Source of the DNA: Ostrinia nubilalis
Lineage: Eukaryota > Arthropoda > Insecta > Lepidoptera > Crambidae
Reading direction: 5' to 3'
NCBI RefSeq assembly: GCF_963855985.1
Contig: NW_026973566.1
Coordinates: 4,928,850 to 4,992,849 of the forward strand
Length of the DNA: 64,000 bases
Both the position numbers and the translations under genes were made by a program. The notes beneath the pieces were generated by a model. The model was not told where the DNA came from and did not search any database. It worked only from the letters and a program-made list of their open reading frames with translations. Positions 41,338-51,709 of this stretch are shown one piece after another (position 1 is the first letter of the stretch; each line of letters starts with the position of its first letter).

Positions 41338-41570
41338 TATTTTAGTTTACTTTGAAAATGTAGATTACCCATGTAATAATTACATTTTACCAAAATGTTA
41401 CTTCCTAAATAAATTTACCATTGTAATGTATTATCGATGGATTTTGTTGTTTTAACTATTTTTAGTTCGCTTTGTAAAGGTAGATGATGTAATAATTACA
41501 ATAATTACATTTTACCAAAATGTTACTTTCTAAATAGATTTACCATTGTAATGAATTATCGTTGGATTTT
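41338..41570. repeat. Two tandem units of about 115 bp
   Basis: TACATTTTACCAAAATGTTA and TTTACCATTGTAATG occur in the same order in 41,338-41,452 and 41,458-41,570, with a few differences. It lies in the non-coding 2-kb carrier element. Confidence 0.75.
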
Positions 41571-41848
41571 GCTGGGTACTTCTCATTTACACTCAAATTT
41601 GATGGTCACACAATAATAGTTCATAAACGGTATAAGTTAGAACAATAACTTTGAAATCAGATGATAAAATATCTATTTAGCTACATACAAAATAAATTTT
41701 ATCGTAATAGAAGCAAAAATAATATGAAAAAATTACATGAAACGATAAAAAACGGGGTCATTTTTCGCGTTCTCATCGTGTCACACCTTCGGTTGCAATG
41801 AAACATTTGGTTACTGCATTCACAATTTTCATTCAATTTGTGTGTAGC

Positions 41849-44423
41849 ATATCGCACCTTTAAAGTTAAACCGTTACTAAACGAATTTTTCGCAAAAATG
41901 AGTTATCAACGCCATCTTACTAAAGGACACGTAAACTACAAGATAAAATAGACCACTTCTTCAAAATTGCATTCTAACGCCATCTAGCGTTAAAGCATAA
42001 CGTTACTAAGCCAAACTTTGAACGGCTCGCTAAATACAATAACGGGTCTATGCAAGTAAGAACGTGTTTGTTGCGGAGTGATGACGAAAGTTTAAATTCA
42101 TAGTGTGATTATTTGGATAGTAACGGCCGTTCGTCACAAAAAAGGTAAGTTGTTTAGTTTTTTTAATGAGTAAAGTGTGACTATATGTTTAAACACAGTT
42201 TTCGTTTAAAAAAAATACACAATTCATTATAAAATTTCTTTGGTAAACGGTAACAGTTGGTATAGTCACAGTTTGCCTTTATTTTTTTAGGTACTTATCT
42301 AATAATATTTATCACTAAAGGGTGCCTATTTCGTTAATTACAGTTTTTCAATAAGCAATGAGTAAATTTTATGACAGGTATGCCTAGTTACAATAGTGAA
42401 ACATTTTTTTTAGTCTATAATAAAATAGATTAAAAGCATTTATTTGCTCCAGGTGATGTCGTATTTCCGGAACCCACGTTTGGCTCGCATTATGGAAGCT
42501 GTGGACGCTGAAAAAGATTCCTCATGTTTCGAAGAACCCAAGCAAACATCTATGGAAGAACTTAATATAATTTTAACTATAATTTTACACAAGATGCAAA
42601 TCCGATACGTCATTCCGATCCGCGGCTTGCGCCAGTTCTCGTTCGCGAAGGAGAACGGCGTGAGGCTTTTGTCAACTGCCGCAACATCACGATGCATTCC
42701 GCACTCATTGGTAAGGAAATAATCCCTGAGACTGCACACTTCACGGTTGTGGAGGTTCTTGGCATTTAAAAAGCTTCGACCTCCCCACTTCCGTGGAATA
42801 TACAGTCTCATTACAGATGAGCGCGGATGTAACATGCGATGTTGTGTGAGCTGCTGACGTACCTTCCTATCCAGGGCGTTAAGCTCAGTCAGTCAGAGTC
42901 CATCTTAGTATGCCGAAGGAGTATATTAGTAGAGGCATCACCCAACCGTTGAAAGCTCTTGCTTTGTTGCTGCCAGACAAAAGGCTATTAAGAACTTTTG
43001 TCAGTCGGCTACAAAAGCGTTCTTTCACCGATTTTTTTATGTCTTCTACCGATATACCTAACGATTCTGACATACCAAGATACTTATAGGTCTCAGTTTC
43101 GGACAGAGATTTGAGTGTCATTGTCTCAGAAAGTTGTAAATTCGGAGAATTCACAACTTTTCCCGGTCTAAATGTAAGACCGCACACTTGTCTACACCAA
43201 ACTCCATCCTGATGGCGTTGCTAAATACCTGTGTAGCAACTTAACCAGGTCTTGTCGTTTTGTTGCGAACAACTTGAGATCATCCATGTAGAGCAGGTGA
43301 CTAATGACCTCACCCCCTCTTCGTAGCCGATAACTAAGCCCTGAATCCTTTAACAGAGTGCGAAGAGGATTCAGTGCTAGGCAGAACCACAAGGGACTCA
43401 AACGGTCACCCTGGAAATGCCTCGCTCAATCCTTATGAAGTTCAATGGATCAGGAGACCTCTCACCACCACCTGGCTGCCGAAGGACTGTAGTCCACTGC
43501 CCCATGCATGAGCATGAGCGTAAAAAGGATCTCATTGCATCTACCTTATACAACTCTAAGATCCTCTCCCGCCATGATTGAGGCACCGAATCACAGGCCT
43601 TCTTATAGTCAATCCAGGCAGCAGAGAGAGCTTTCCTGCTCCGCCGAACTTGTTGGCTAATGGTTATGTCTGAGGAGGAGCTCTTTAGTACCACGAGACT
43701 CAACCTTACATCCATTCTGAGCAGTGGCCACAAAATATTGTTAATTATTTTTATTATTAAGTGATTTAAGGTAGGTATGTGAACAACCTTTCGAGGGTAG
43801 GGAAATAATGCTGAGATTGTTACTTGAGTTTAATACATTTTTTATGTATTTTTTGTAATTGCTAGGTGTGTTTTTTTCTTATTCGTTATCAGTTATACTT
43901 CCTATGATTTAAAGGTACAAAATGTCTTAAGACTGATTAATAAATAACTAGGCTAAATGCTTGTATGGATATCTTTAATTTGTAATAAAATATTGTTGAT
44001 TTCGAATGTTTGTTATTTTTTTAATATTGTAACATAATCACAAATACCTACTCTATGATATAAAATTTAAATGTATAATAATATCACCATTATCATTGAA
44101 ATTTAAATAGTTTTCAATATAGTAACATTATTTGGACTGCAATTTGAATAGTAATTTATTTAAAAATGAAAAAATAGTAAATGGTAAAGTGTTACTATAA
44201 TTATATAAATCAAAATAAATAATACTATACATAAAATATTTTATTTTTGTAAATCACATAACATAGCGTTAGCACATATCTATCATATAACTCATTAAGA
44301 AGCCTTAAAATACTATTTCCTTTGACTGTATTGAAAAAAAACATTGACTTTTTTCTTATTTTGGCTCTCCTGCAAAATTTCATAATTTCGTTTAGTAACG
44401 GTTTAAATTTAAAGGTGCGATAT
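41849..44423. mobile_element. TIR element B of the ATATCGCAC family (2.57 kb)
   Basis: Nearly identical to element A end to end, with the same 37-base inverted ends, the same subterminal motifs and the same antisense RT relic. It sits inside the GGGTAC-ended element. Differences from A are scattered substitutions and small indels. Confidence 0.9.
42440..43733 (-). pseudogene. Degenerate non-LTR reverse transcriptase inside element B
   Basis: The same RT as in element A: AWIDYKKACDSVPQSW, SPLWFCLALNPLRTLLKDSG, YMDDLKLFA, LGMSESLGISVEDIKKSVKE, YIPRKWGGRSFLNAKNL. It retains a segment lost in A but has its own gaps, for example a roughly 20-residue loss after VKLL. Several frame changes. Confidence 0.78.
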
Positions 44424-45056
44424 ACTAAAATCATCGTTATTAAATATACTTTCCACACAATAGTCAAAAAAATATCTTCTTATAATTATTTTGAATTGAG
44501 AAAGCGAAATACGTTGGTCACACGATTTTAGGTACCTAAAATGTTGAGTAATAATACAAGATTGCCGTTAAACCGAACACCAGCAACCAATCACAGCGTT
44601 CTATTCGGTTAACGTCAGTCGCGCTTCGACCATTGGGGAGGTGAGATAAGTCGATCGTCGCTCCGCGAAAAAAATACGTAACTTTTTGTGATTATCCATA
44701 GACATACCGTCGCTTGCTTGAACAATATTTTCTACCTCTAAAATTTAAACAATTTTATTGAAACTTTGCCATTGAAAACTTAACATGTTAGACTTATTTG
44801 TGTAGTATTCGACTTGAACCGTTAAATTCAAATTTAAGGATAATTCATAAAAAAACTAAAATTTTCGTCACCTTCGTGGCATCACCTTCGTGGTGTTTTA
44901 TACACGAAGGTGATTTTAGGCCACGAAAGTGATTTCTTGCTTTGGTTTATTTTAAAATATAGTGACTGGTGTTCATGTTTTTACAATATTTTAATAACTA
45001 ATAAATTATACGTGGTGCGTAAGAAGAGTTCAGTACCTACATCAATAAAAAAAATA

Positions 45057-45187
45057 AGGGCCTCGTATTTTTGTTGTCTGTCTGTATGACTGTATGTATG
45101 TCTGTATATGTGACTGTGTATCTGTTTGTAAGATAAATTTAATCTGAAGTTTGAGTTAAAAGTTGTACAACAAAAATACGAGGCCCT
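45057..45187. repeat. 131-bp fold-back with 20-bp perfect arms
   Basis: AGGGCCTCGTATTTTTGTTG at the left and its exact complement at the right surround a TGTCTGTATG-rich loop. A small snap-back repeat within the GGGTAC-ended element. Confidence 0.8.
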
Positions 45188-46378
45188 CTGGCCTAAATAA
45201 AAAATATATTTTTGTTGAGGGACTAATAATCAGTTAGAGTTCTTTTTTTATTGAGGTACTGATAATCCGTTTTTTGCTTCTTTAGCATTTCAGAATGCCA
45301 CCAGTGTCACCCTTAAAACCAATTGCGTAGAATCTTGTAACTTAGTAGGTGACGTAATCGGTAAAATTTTATCTTGTATTTAAGTAGGTACCTATTTATA
45401 TTATGTTATTGCTATTTATCTATGAAAATAAGACAAAATATATGTTTTATAAACACTTAAGAGTCATTTACAGTAGTAAAGTTTGAAAAAATTATTGCTG
45501 TGAAGTACAGAATCACTTTCGTGGCATCAAAAAATTCAAAACGTTAAAGCTTCCAAACGAGACTCACTATTTGACTGATTTACTGAGAATACAATCTTCA
45601 CATCAAGCGCTACAATGTTTGTTTACAAAAAGTTGAAATAAGTTAGAAATAAAATTCGCCACGAAGGTGACGATGAGAACCGTGGCGATGAGAAGTACCC
45701 TGCTGTGTTCCCATTTGCTCCATCCTTGAGAGCGATGGATTGTTTTTGGTATGTCGTAGTAATTTAACTAAGCGAACACAAGTAAATTAATTTCTTTATA
45801 TTAATATGCCTATTACTACCTGTTTAAGCTGTAGGGTATTAATGCACCAGTGGTGCACTTACTGTATTGATATCTTTTTATAATATATTTTTTTGTACAA
45901 TAGGAGGTGTATGGTACCGGCCGTTTTGTAGGGTGCGTGACAGTTTATATAAGTTTATATGATATAAATTCATTTCAATAACGTTCATATTGTATAATAA
46001 ACGTATGTTATAATAACACTTGATAGAATTTTTTAACATATAATGTTTACTTCATATAATAAATCATTTCTAATAATGTCATTTCAGATACCAATCAAAA
46101 CGCATAAAGACATTTGATATAAACCTTACTTAATCTAAGACTCATTTGATGTAATTTTGTTTGATATAAATAATATTTCATATAACCATTACATAAAATA
46201 AATATTATTTGTTATAACGACTATTTGGTATACTCTTTAATTGATATAATTTCTGATAGATATAACTTTTAGTATGTTCTTCTTTAGCTTGACTTATAAA
46301 TGACTTAAGTGACAAAAACGAATCGCCGTAAAACCGACTCCACGTAGTCTTGTCTGCCCTACCCCTAGAGTGTAATTT

Positions 46379-46560
46379 AGAAGCGCGTATGCACGGAGGG
46401 GCGAGGCGGCCCGCGGGCTGAGGAGCAGGTGGCTGGAAGGGAGGCGCCGCGGCTGAGGCTGGCCGGCGAAGCCGGCCAGCGAGCCGAAGACGCGGTGTCG
46501 AGCGAAAGCCATCTGCGACGATTAGCACGCGAGGGACCGCCAGAGCCCCGCAGTGCCGGA
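46379..46560. other. GC-rich island with a strong 10-bp hairpin
   Basis: The composition departs sharply from the AT-rich surroundings. GCTGGCCGGC-GAA-GCCGGCCAGC (46,458-46,480) is a perfect GC hairpin. No family was recognised. The open frames across it lack any known motif. Confidence 0.5.
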
Positions 46561-46610
46561 GCCGTGACAGAAGTCTCAAGTTTTTAGTCAAAAGACAATG
46601 CCGGAAATTG

Positions 46611-47092
46611 GCGTCTTTTTTTTTTCGCGCGGCCATCGACCAAACCTTGTTTTTTGATTACAAAATAGTGTAATAAACCAAACTTAGTATGACATGTATA
46701 CCTCTAAACTCAGTCTGAACTGAGTTACGAGCATCAGAAGTTTGATGATTTTCATACTAGATTTGCTGTTTGGGCGCAAGTTTTGTAAGAAATTGCAACA
46801 AAATAATGACATTTTATGTGTAAACAAACAATACCATCCATTAAAGGCTCCAGACATCAGTATGCAGCAGAATCAGCGCAATAAAAAAATAGCGCAATAT
46901 TTTGTTGCAATTTCTTACAAAACTTGCGCGCAAAAAGCAAATCTAGTATGAAAATAATTAAACTTCTAATGCTCGTAACTCAGTTCAGACTGAGTTTAGA
47001 GGTATACATGCCATAGTAAGTTTGGTTTAAAACACTATTTTGAAATCAAAAAACAAAGTTTGGTCGATGGCCGCGCGAAAAAAAAAAGACGC
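46611..47092. repeat. Long inverted repeat: 194-bp arms, 94-bp loop
   Basis: The left arm 46,611-46,804 starts GCGTC and a T run, then CGCGCGGCCATCGACC. It pairs with 46,899-47,092 at high identity, including CTAAACTCAGTCTGAACTGA and ATTTCTTACAAAACTTGCGC. A transcript would fold into a nearly 200-bp duplex. Confidence 0.88.
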
Positions 47093-47130
47093 TACCTTCC
47101 ATACAAAATCTGGCATTGCCATTTGCATGC

Positions 47131-47303
47131 TGCATGCCTGCTTGCTTGCTTGCTTGCCTTCTTGCTTGCTTGCTTGCTTGCTTGCCTGCTTGCTTGCCTG
47201 CTTGCTTGCTTGCTTGCTAGCTTGCTTGCTAGCTTGCTTGCCTGCATGCTAGCTTGCTTGCTCGCTTGCTTGCTTGCTCGTTTGCTTGCTTGCTTGCTGC
47301 ATG
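47131..47303. repeat. (CTTG)n imperfect microsatellite
   Basis: A GCTT/GCCT tetranucleotide run next to the hairpin. The LACLLACL-type frames across it are artefacts. Confidence 0.95.
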
Positions 47304-47931
47304 CAATGCTTATTATAACAATTGAACTTTATATAAAATTATTATTGTTAGTTATATGATTTAAGTTTTATAGGAAAAGAATTGTATTTCATTTGATTGT
47401 TCGACACTTTATTTTTATTTGATTTGAATGTTATTTGTTTTAAATTTTATACATTGTAAGTTTTATAGAAAATATTCATTATATCAAACCATTTTATATC
47501 AGTTAAAAGTTATTTGTCTCAAAATTATTCGTTTTAAAATTATATTATTCGTTTATTATAGTAAATAATTATTATATTAAATGATTTTATATAATTTGAT
47601 GTTATATCCTCTAAGTATTATATGATATGTAGTTATATCATACATTACACACCCCGTTTTGTATGGCACTGGCCATAAAGGTGTTTGGCACCGGCTGTCC
47701 CGCAGTGCCAGACGCTTGCTGCACCCGACGGGTGCGGAGGGGGTTGAGCCGAGTGGTGGAGACTAGCGCGCTAATCCCGTATTCTTAAGTATTTTTAATC
47801 AGTACCAACCAAACGGCCCAACGACCCATCCCTTCTTTTTTAATTTAGTTTTTTTATTGTCTCACCCACAATAAATTGTTATCAATTCAAATAATTATTT
47901 TTATTTTGCTCCGGCAAATTTTTTATTTACA

Positions 47932-48520
47932 GTATGTCTACCTCGGACAAACGATCCAGCTAGGTAGGTCCAATTTTGAGAATCCAACTCGGCTGGGCAG
48001 CGTTCGGGAAACTACGTAACATCTTTTCGTCCAAAATACCGCAGTGCCTGAAGACGAAAGTCTACAACCAATGTGTGTTACCAGTGATAACTTATGGCTC
48101 GGAAACGTGGCCTCTCACTATAGGCCTTATACAGAAGCTGAAAGTTGCACAGCGTGCTATGGAGAGGGCTATGGCTATGCTTGGTGTTTCTTTGTGAGAT
48201 CGAATCAGAAATGAGGAAATCCGTAAACGAACTAAAGTCGCTGACATAGCCCGACGGATTAGAAAGCTGAAGTGGCAATGGACAGGGCATATAGTACGCA
48301 GAACTGATGGCCGATGGGGCAGCAAGGTTCTGGAATGGAGGCCGCGTACCGGAAAACGCAGCGTGGGACGTCCACTTACAAGGTGGACCGACGACATCGT
48401 AAAGGTAGCAGGGAAGCGCTGGATGCAGGCCGCTACCAATCGATCAACGTGGAAAGCATTAGGGGAGGCCTATGTTCAGCAGTGGACGTCCTATGGCTGA
48501 AATGATGATTATTATGATTG
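47932..48520 (+). pseudogene. Split RTE LINE, part 3 of 3, with 3' end
   Basis: It begins YVYLGQTIQLGRSNFE, the direct continuation of part 2, then has a small deletion before RIQLGWAAFGKLRNIFSSKI. It continues with VLPVITYGSETWPLTIGLIQ and ends with QWTSYG-TGA and a TGATGATTATTATGA tail. Frame changes and an internal stop near 48,197 show it is dead. Confidence 0.88.
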
Positions 48521-48858
48521 TTTATTATATTATTTTAAACGTAATTTAACTTGATTTAACATGTATCACGGTAATCCGATAAAGTAAAAAGTAATTACTT
48601 CTTGGTTTGTTATAGTTGGCCGTCAGTCAAAAGACATTAACTTCATATTTAGATTTTTTTTAAATACTGTGTACGTTATTTTGAAATGCCAGTAACTAAA
48701 AATGATTACTAAGACTTATTTTTATGTATCGGCATTTTCATTGCGGCGCTACCTATTATATATTTTTTAAATGGCTTTTTGTCTCTCCAAACTTCATTAA
48801 GCTATTTCTCGAAATCATGTTTCTGCTAGTTAATTACTTCTTGCAATCAACCGACGAT
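48521..48858. other. Non-coding interval
   Basis: AT-rich. Nothing recognised. Confidence 0.4.
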
Positions 48859-49511
48859 ATATCGCACCTTCGGTAGAACAAGGGCACAATTGTCAAAAAT
48901 TGCAAAAATGAGTTAAGTATGCAGAAATACTTTAACAATGTGTTTTCAACTGTTGAGACAAAGACACCCGTTTAATTCCTTCAAAAAACCGCCAGGGGCA
49001 AATAGCGGCTTTGTCTTATTGGCGCTTTTATTTGACTCTTCTGACGCGACAAAGTCTCATTGGTCAGTTGCGCCGTCAGCGGGGAATGAAGTACTTGTCA
49101 TTTGGAGCGCTAACGCCGCAATGGTAAATATGCCCTTTAATGTTTTTGGTTTCTGGAGTGACAAGGCCACATCTATCACACTTATGCCTAGTAAGTAATT
49201 AAAAAATTGGAGGGAAAAAGTCGTTCAGACAGTTATGCCCTTGTCCGTCCAACTTTTTTTTATTCTTTGGTCTTAAAGTCGAGTGCTATTCCAAAACATC
49301 GCACCTTCATTTAACAATTAACTAAAACTCCATTATGGAAGGATTAAATTATAATTAAAAACAGTGTAGGTACTGAATAAAACATAAAGAGACTATTTTT
49401 TTGTTAATTTTATGTTATTTTTATAAAAATCCTATTATTTTATAAGTAATTACGAGCGTATTTCCAGAGTTTTGCTAAGTAAATTTGTTTTGGAACAGTA
49501 GGTATAAAAGA

Positions 49512-49606
49512 GTGAAGCTGGATGCGGGCAGCGCAGGACCGTTAATTATGGAAAACCTTGGGGGAGGCCTTTGTCCAGCAGTGGACGTCATTTGGTTGAA
49601 ACGAAC
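49512..49606 (+). repeat. RTE LINE 3' tail fragment inside element C
   Basis: About 95 bases match the last codons and 3' end of the RTE family: GGGGGAGGCCTTTGTCCAGC and CAGTGGACGTCATTTGG, ending AAACGAACGAAG. An extreme 5' truncation. Confidence 0.85.
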
Positions 49607-49618
49607 GAAGACTGATTA

Positions 49619-49815
49619 AAGAACTAACGGCCGCCCACGACTTCGTACGCGTGTACCTCTAACCCCCTCAGGGTTGGAGTTTCGTAAAATCCGTTCTTAG
49701 CGGATATCTACACCCTATAAGGAACCTACCTGCCAAATTTCAAGTTTGTAGGTGTTATAGTTTCTGACATTTTGGGATGAGGGAGTCTATTAGTGACCTT
49801 CCGCTTTTTTATAGA
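49619..49815 (+). repeat. Interspersed repeat typical of Lepidoptera (SINE-like)
   Basis: ACGGCCGCCCACGACTTCGT at the start and GGAACCTACCTGCCAAATTT further on resemble a repeat I recall as very common in moth and butterfly genomes. The class is uncertain. It helps place the host. Confidence 0.5.
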
Positions 49816-50252
49816 TAGATACTAAAAAGTCATGTTATCTCTAAGTTTTATTCACTTTTTTGTGTGAAGTTACTACACGCTTTAAAATTAATAAAAAAAA
49901 TACATTATTTATGCAAAAACACTGCTTATTTTTATTCCAACATCATCCTAAATTAAAGCTCAAGTTGGTCATAACTACAAAATAATTTAGATATTGGTGG
50001 AACAAGGGCATAAATGAACCCCCCCCTCCTTGAAAAGAAAATTAATATAAAAAAAACTAAAAGCTTTTTATTCTTGCAAGCAATGCGCGTAAAATGTATA
50101 TAGTATATAGTTTATGTCATGCAAAGGTGGACCACTTTACAGGAATATTATCAGAGCTAGACCATATTAAATCCAATAAAAATTTTAAAATAGCTCTCCT
50201 GTAAAATTGCAAAAAGTGCAATTGTGCCCTTGTTCTACCGAAGGTGCGATAT

Positions 50253-50807
50253 GAATATAAAGACAGAAATTAAAGTAATCCTGAATGCTCGTACCAATAA
50301 CTTTTAATTTTGAATGGATTGCTTTTTTGAACTGCCCAAGAGATATCGTGAATAAATCTATATGAGCAAAGTTTTCATCCCTTAAATTGGCACTCATTGA
50401 ACCCTTGCTTCAAAAATGGTCAAATTTGGGATTTAGGTATTGTTTTGATAGATTAAGAAAAAAATGTTTTCTTTTTGAAAAATTTTTTTACTATAATACT
50501 ATATAGATTAAGAAAAAAATGTTTTCTTTTTGAAAAAATTTCAATTAGTATAGAAGTTATGACATGTCACTCAAAACGGACATTGCCAATTATTTAGCAT
50601 TACATCCATGTCACTTAGGGCGGACATTGCCAGTTTAGGAAAATAAACGTAAAACAACTTTTATTAATAACAATACCTAGGAATCCCTGATAATCAGCCT
50701 CTGGCTAATCCAGCGCCTTTTGCAATCCATCCGGACTATTTACTGTTGATTTTACATAAATTTATCAAAAAATACCCAGACATATAAAAAGAGAAACTGA
50801 CTGCCTG
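50253..50807. other. Interval between elements C and D, with a tandem duplication
   Basis: A roughly 35-base unit (ATAGATTAAGAAAAAAATGT...) occurs at 50,448-50,482 and 50,503-50,537. A CGGACATTGCCA motif also appears twice (about 50,577 and 50,622). No gene. Confidence 0.5.
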
Positions 50808-51570
50808 ATATCGCACGTTCATAATCAAACTGTCACTATACAAAAAAGTCGATTTTTCAGGAGAAGCATTTGAAATACTCAAATTTTAAAACCTTTGCAA
50901 AATGAGGAAAATGTTCTTAAAAGATTTGTTTTTTGTTATATACCAGTAGTGGCTTATTTGGCTTTTACGGGAATACATTTATCTTTCAAATTATCTTATT
51001 GGTTTATTTTTTATTTAATTTTTTCCCTAAAAATAGTGTCACTTTTCCACTAAAATTGAGACAATGACAGTTTTCTTTGAAAAATATGCATATTTTGTAT
51101 TATTAATTTAGGTAAAATGACACTATTTTCATACATATTTGACGATGTAAAATTAAAAATGATTATTATGAAATAAAACTAACATTGAAAAATAGGTAAT
51201 TTTAATAAACTTCAAACATAATATTTTGGCTTAAGTGGTACCAATGGTACTGCTAGTAATAGCTTTTGACAATCAACATCTCTTAAGGCACTTTAATACT
51301 ACTATTACATGTATCATGTATTCATTTTACTTATTGGGCTATTTCAAAGTTGCCTTATGAAAAATAAAACAATAATGTTAATTCGAGATTAGAAAAACAT
51401 ACGTTACACATATGAAATTATTCTAAAATGACATCACATTGGAGTAAATCAATATTTTTTAGTGTAATTACTACAGCTTATTAAAGACTATCAAAAATAA
51501 TCACAGTAATCAGACAAAGTATCTAGTTAAAACAAAAATCATTCCATTCAACTTCTTAGAAAATAGGGTA

Positions 51571-51650
51571 AACTGTTCAGGCAGCCTTTAAAGAACAAAA
51601 ATTAACTTTAACAAAACAAAAATATGAAACTTCTAAGAATCAACTTTAAT
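51571..51650. repeat. Internal tandem repeat unit of element D
   Basis: TTCAGGCAGCCTTTAAAGAA and the following 60 bases closely match 54,888-54,965 (TTTAGGCAGCCTTTAAACAT...). The RTE landed between the two units. Confidence 0.75.
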
Positions 51651-51709
51651 TAAAACATTGATCACTCCTACGAGATCAAATTCTTAGAAAATAAGGTACT
51701 CCCTTGTTT

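Larger units (their letters stand above)
41574..45700. mobile_element. DNA element with GGGTACTTCTCAT ends, carrying element B
   Basis: GGGTACTTCTCAT at the left and ATGAGAAGTACCC at the right are inverted, flanked by an exact TGCT duplication (41,570-41,573 and 45,701-45,704). Without element B it is about 1.55 kb and non-coding. It contains several CACCTTCGTGG/CCACGAAGGTG motifs near 41,760-41,815, 44,870-44,930, 45,515 and 45,660, possibly transposase-binding sites. Confidence 0.72.
45931..47655. mobile_element. 1.7-kb MITE-like element with GTTTTGTA duplication
   Basis: GTTTTGTA (45,923-45,930 and 47,656-47,663) flanks both ends. The termini begin GGGTGCGTGACAGTTTATAT and are diverged inverted repeats (the right end reads GGGTGTGTAATG on the complement). 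Both flanks are very AT-rich with repeated ATATAA/TTATAT motifs. The interior carries a GC-rich block, a long hairpin and a microsatellite. An 8-bp duplication suggests a hAT- or P-like mechanism. Confidence 0.7.
40073..47931. mobile_element. Composite insertion with TGTAAC...TTTACA ends (solo LTR or unknown TE carrying nested elements)
   Basis: A 4-bp duplication GTAT (40,069-40,072 and 47,932-47,935) and perfect continuity of the split RTE define the limits. The ends TGTAACAC and TTTATTTACA fit an LTR (TG...CA). Subtracting the nested elements at 41,574-45,700 and 45,931-47,655 leaves about 2 kb without coding capacity, consistent with a solo LTR or a non-coding element. Near 40,488 it has a heat-shock-element-like site. 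Confidence 0.7.
48859..50252. mobile_element. TIR element C of the ATATCGCAC family (1.39 kb, non-autonomous)
   Basis: The ends read ATATCGCACCTTCGGTAGAA and continue as perfect inverted repeats for about 34 bases. AAAAATGAGTTA lies inside the left end and the complement of CAGGAGAGC inside the right, the same two subterminal motifs as in A, B and D. No transposase. It contains a short RTE 3' tail and a SINE-like repeat. Confidence 0.87.

Noticed and set aside
47040..47359. Cys/Leu/Ala repeat proteins
   Set aside because: They translate the (CTTG)n microsatellite; no other support.
45931..47655. Bacterial insertion or REP sequence because of the GCCGGC hairpin
   Set aside because: Surrounded by AT-rich eukaryotic MITE sequence with an 8-bp duplication; no bacterial gene.
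48938..49198. 86-codon + strand frame in element C
   Set aside because: It lies in a non-autonomous TIR element, and no homologous domain was recognised.
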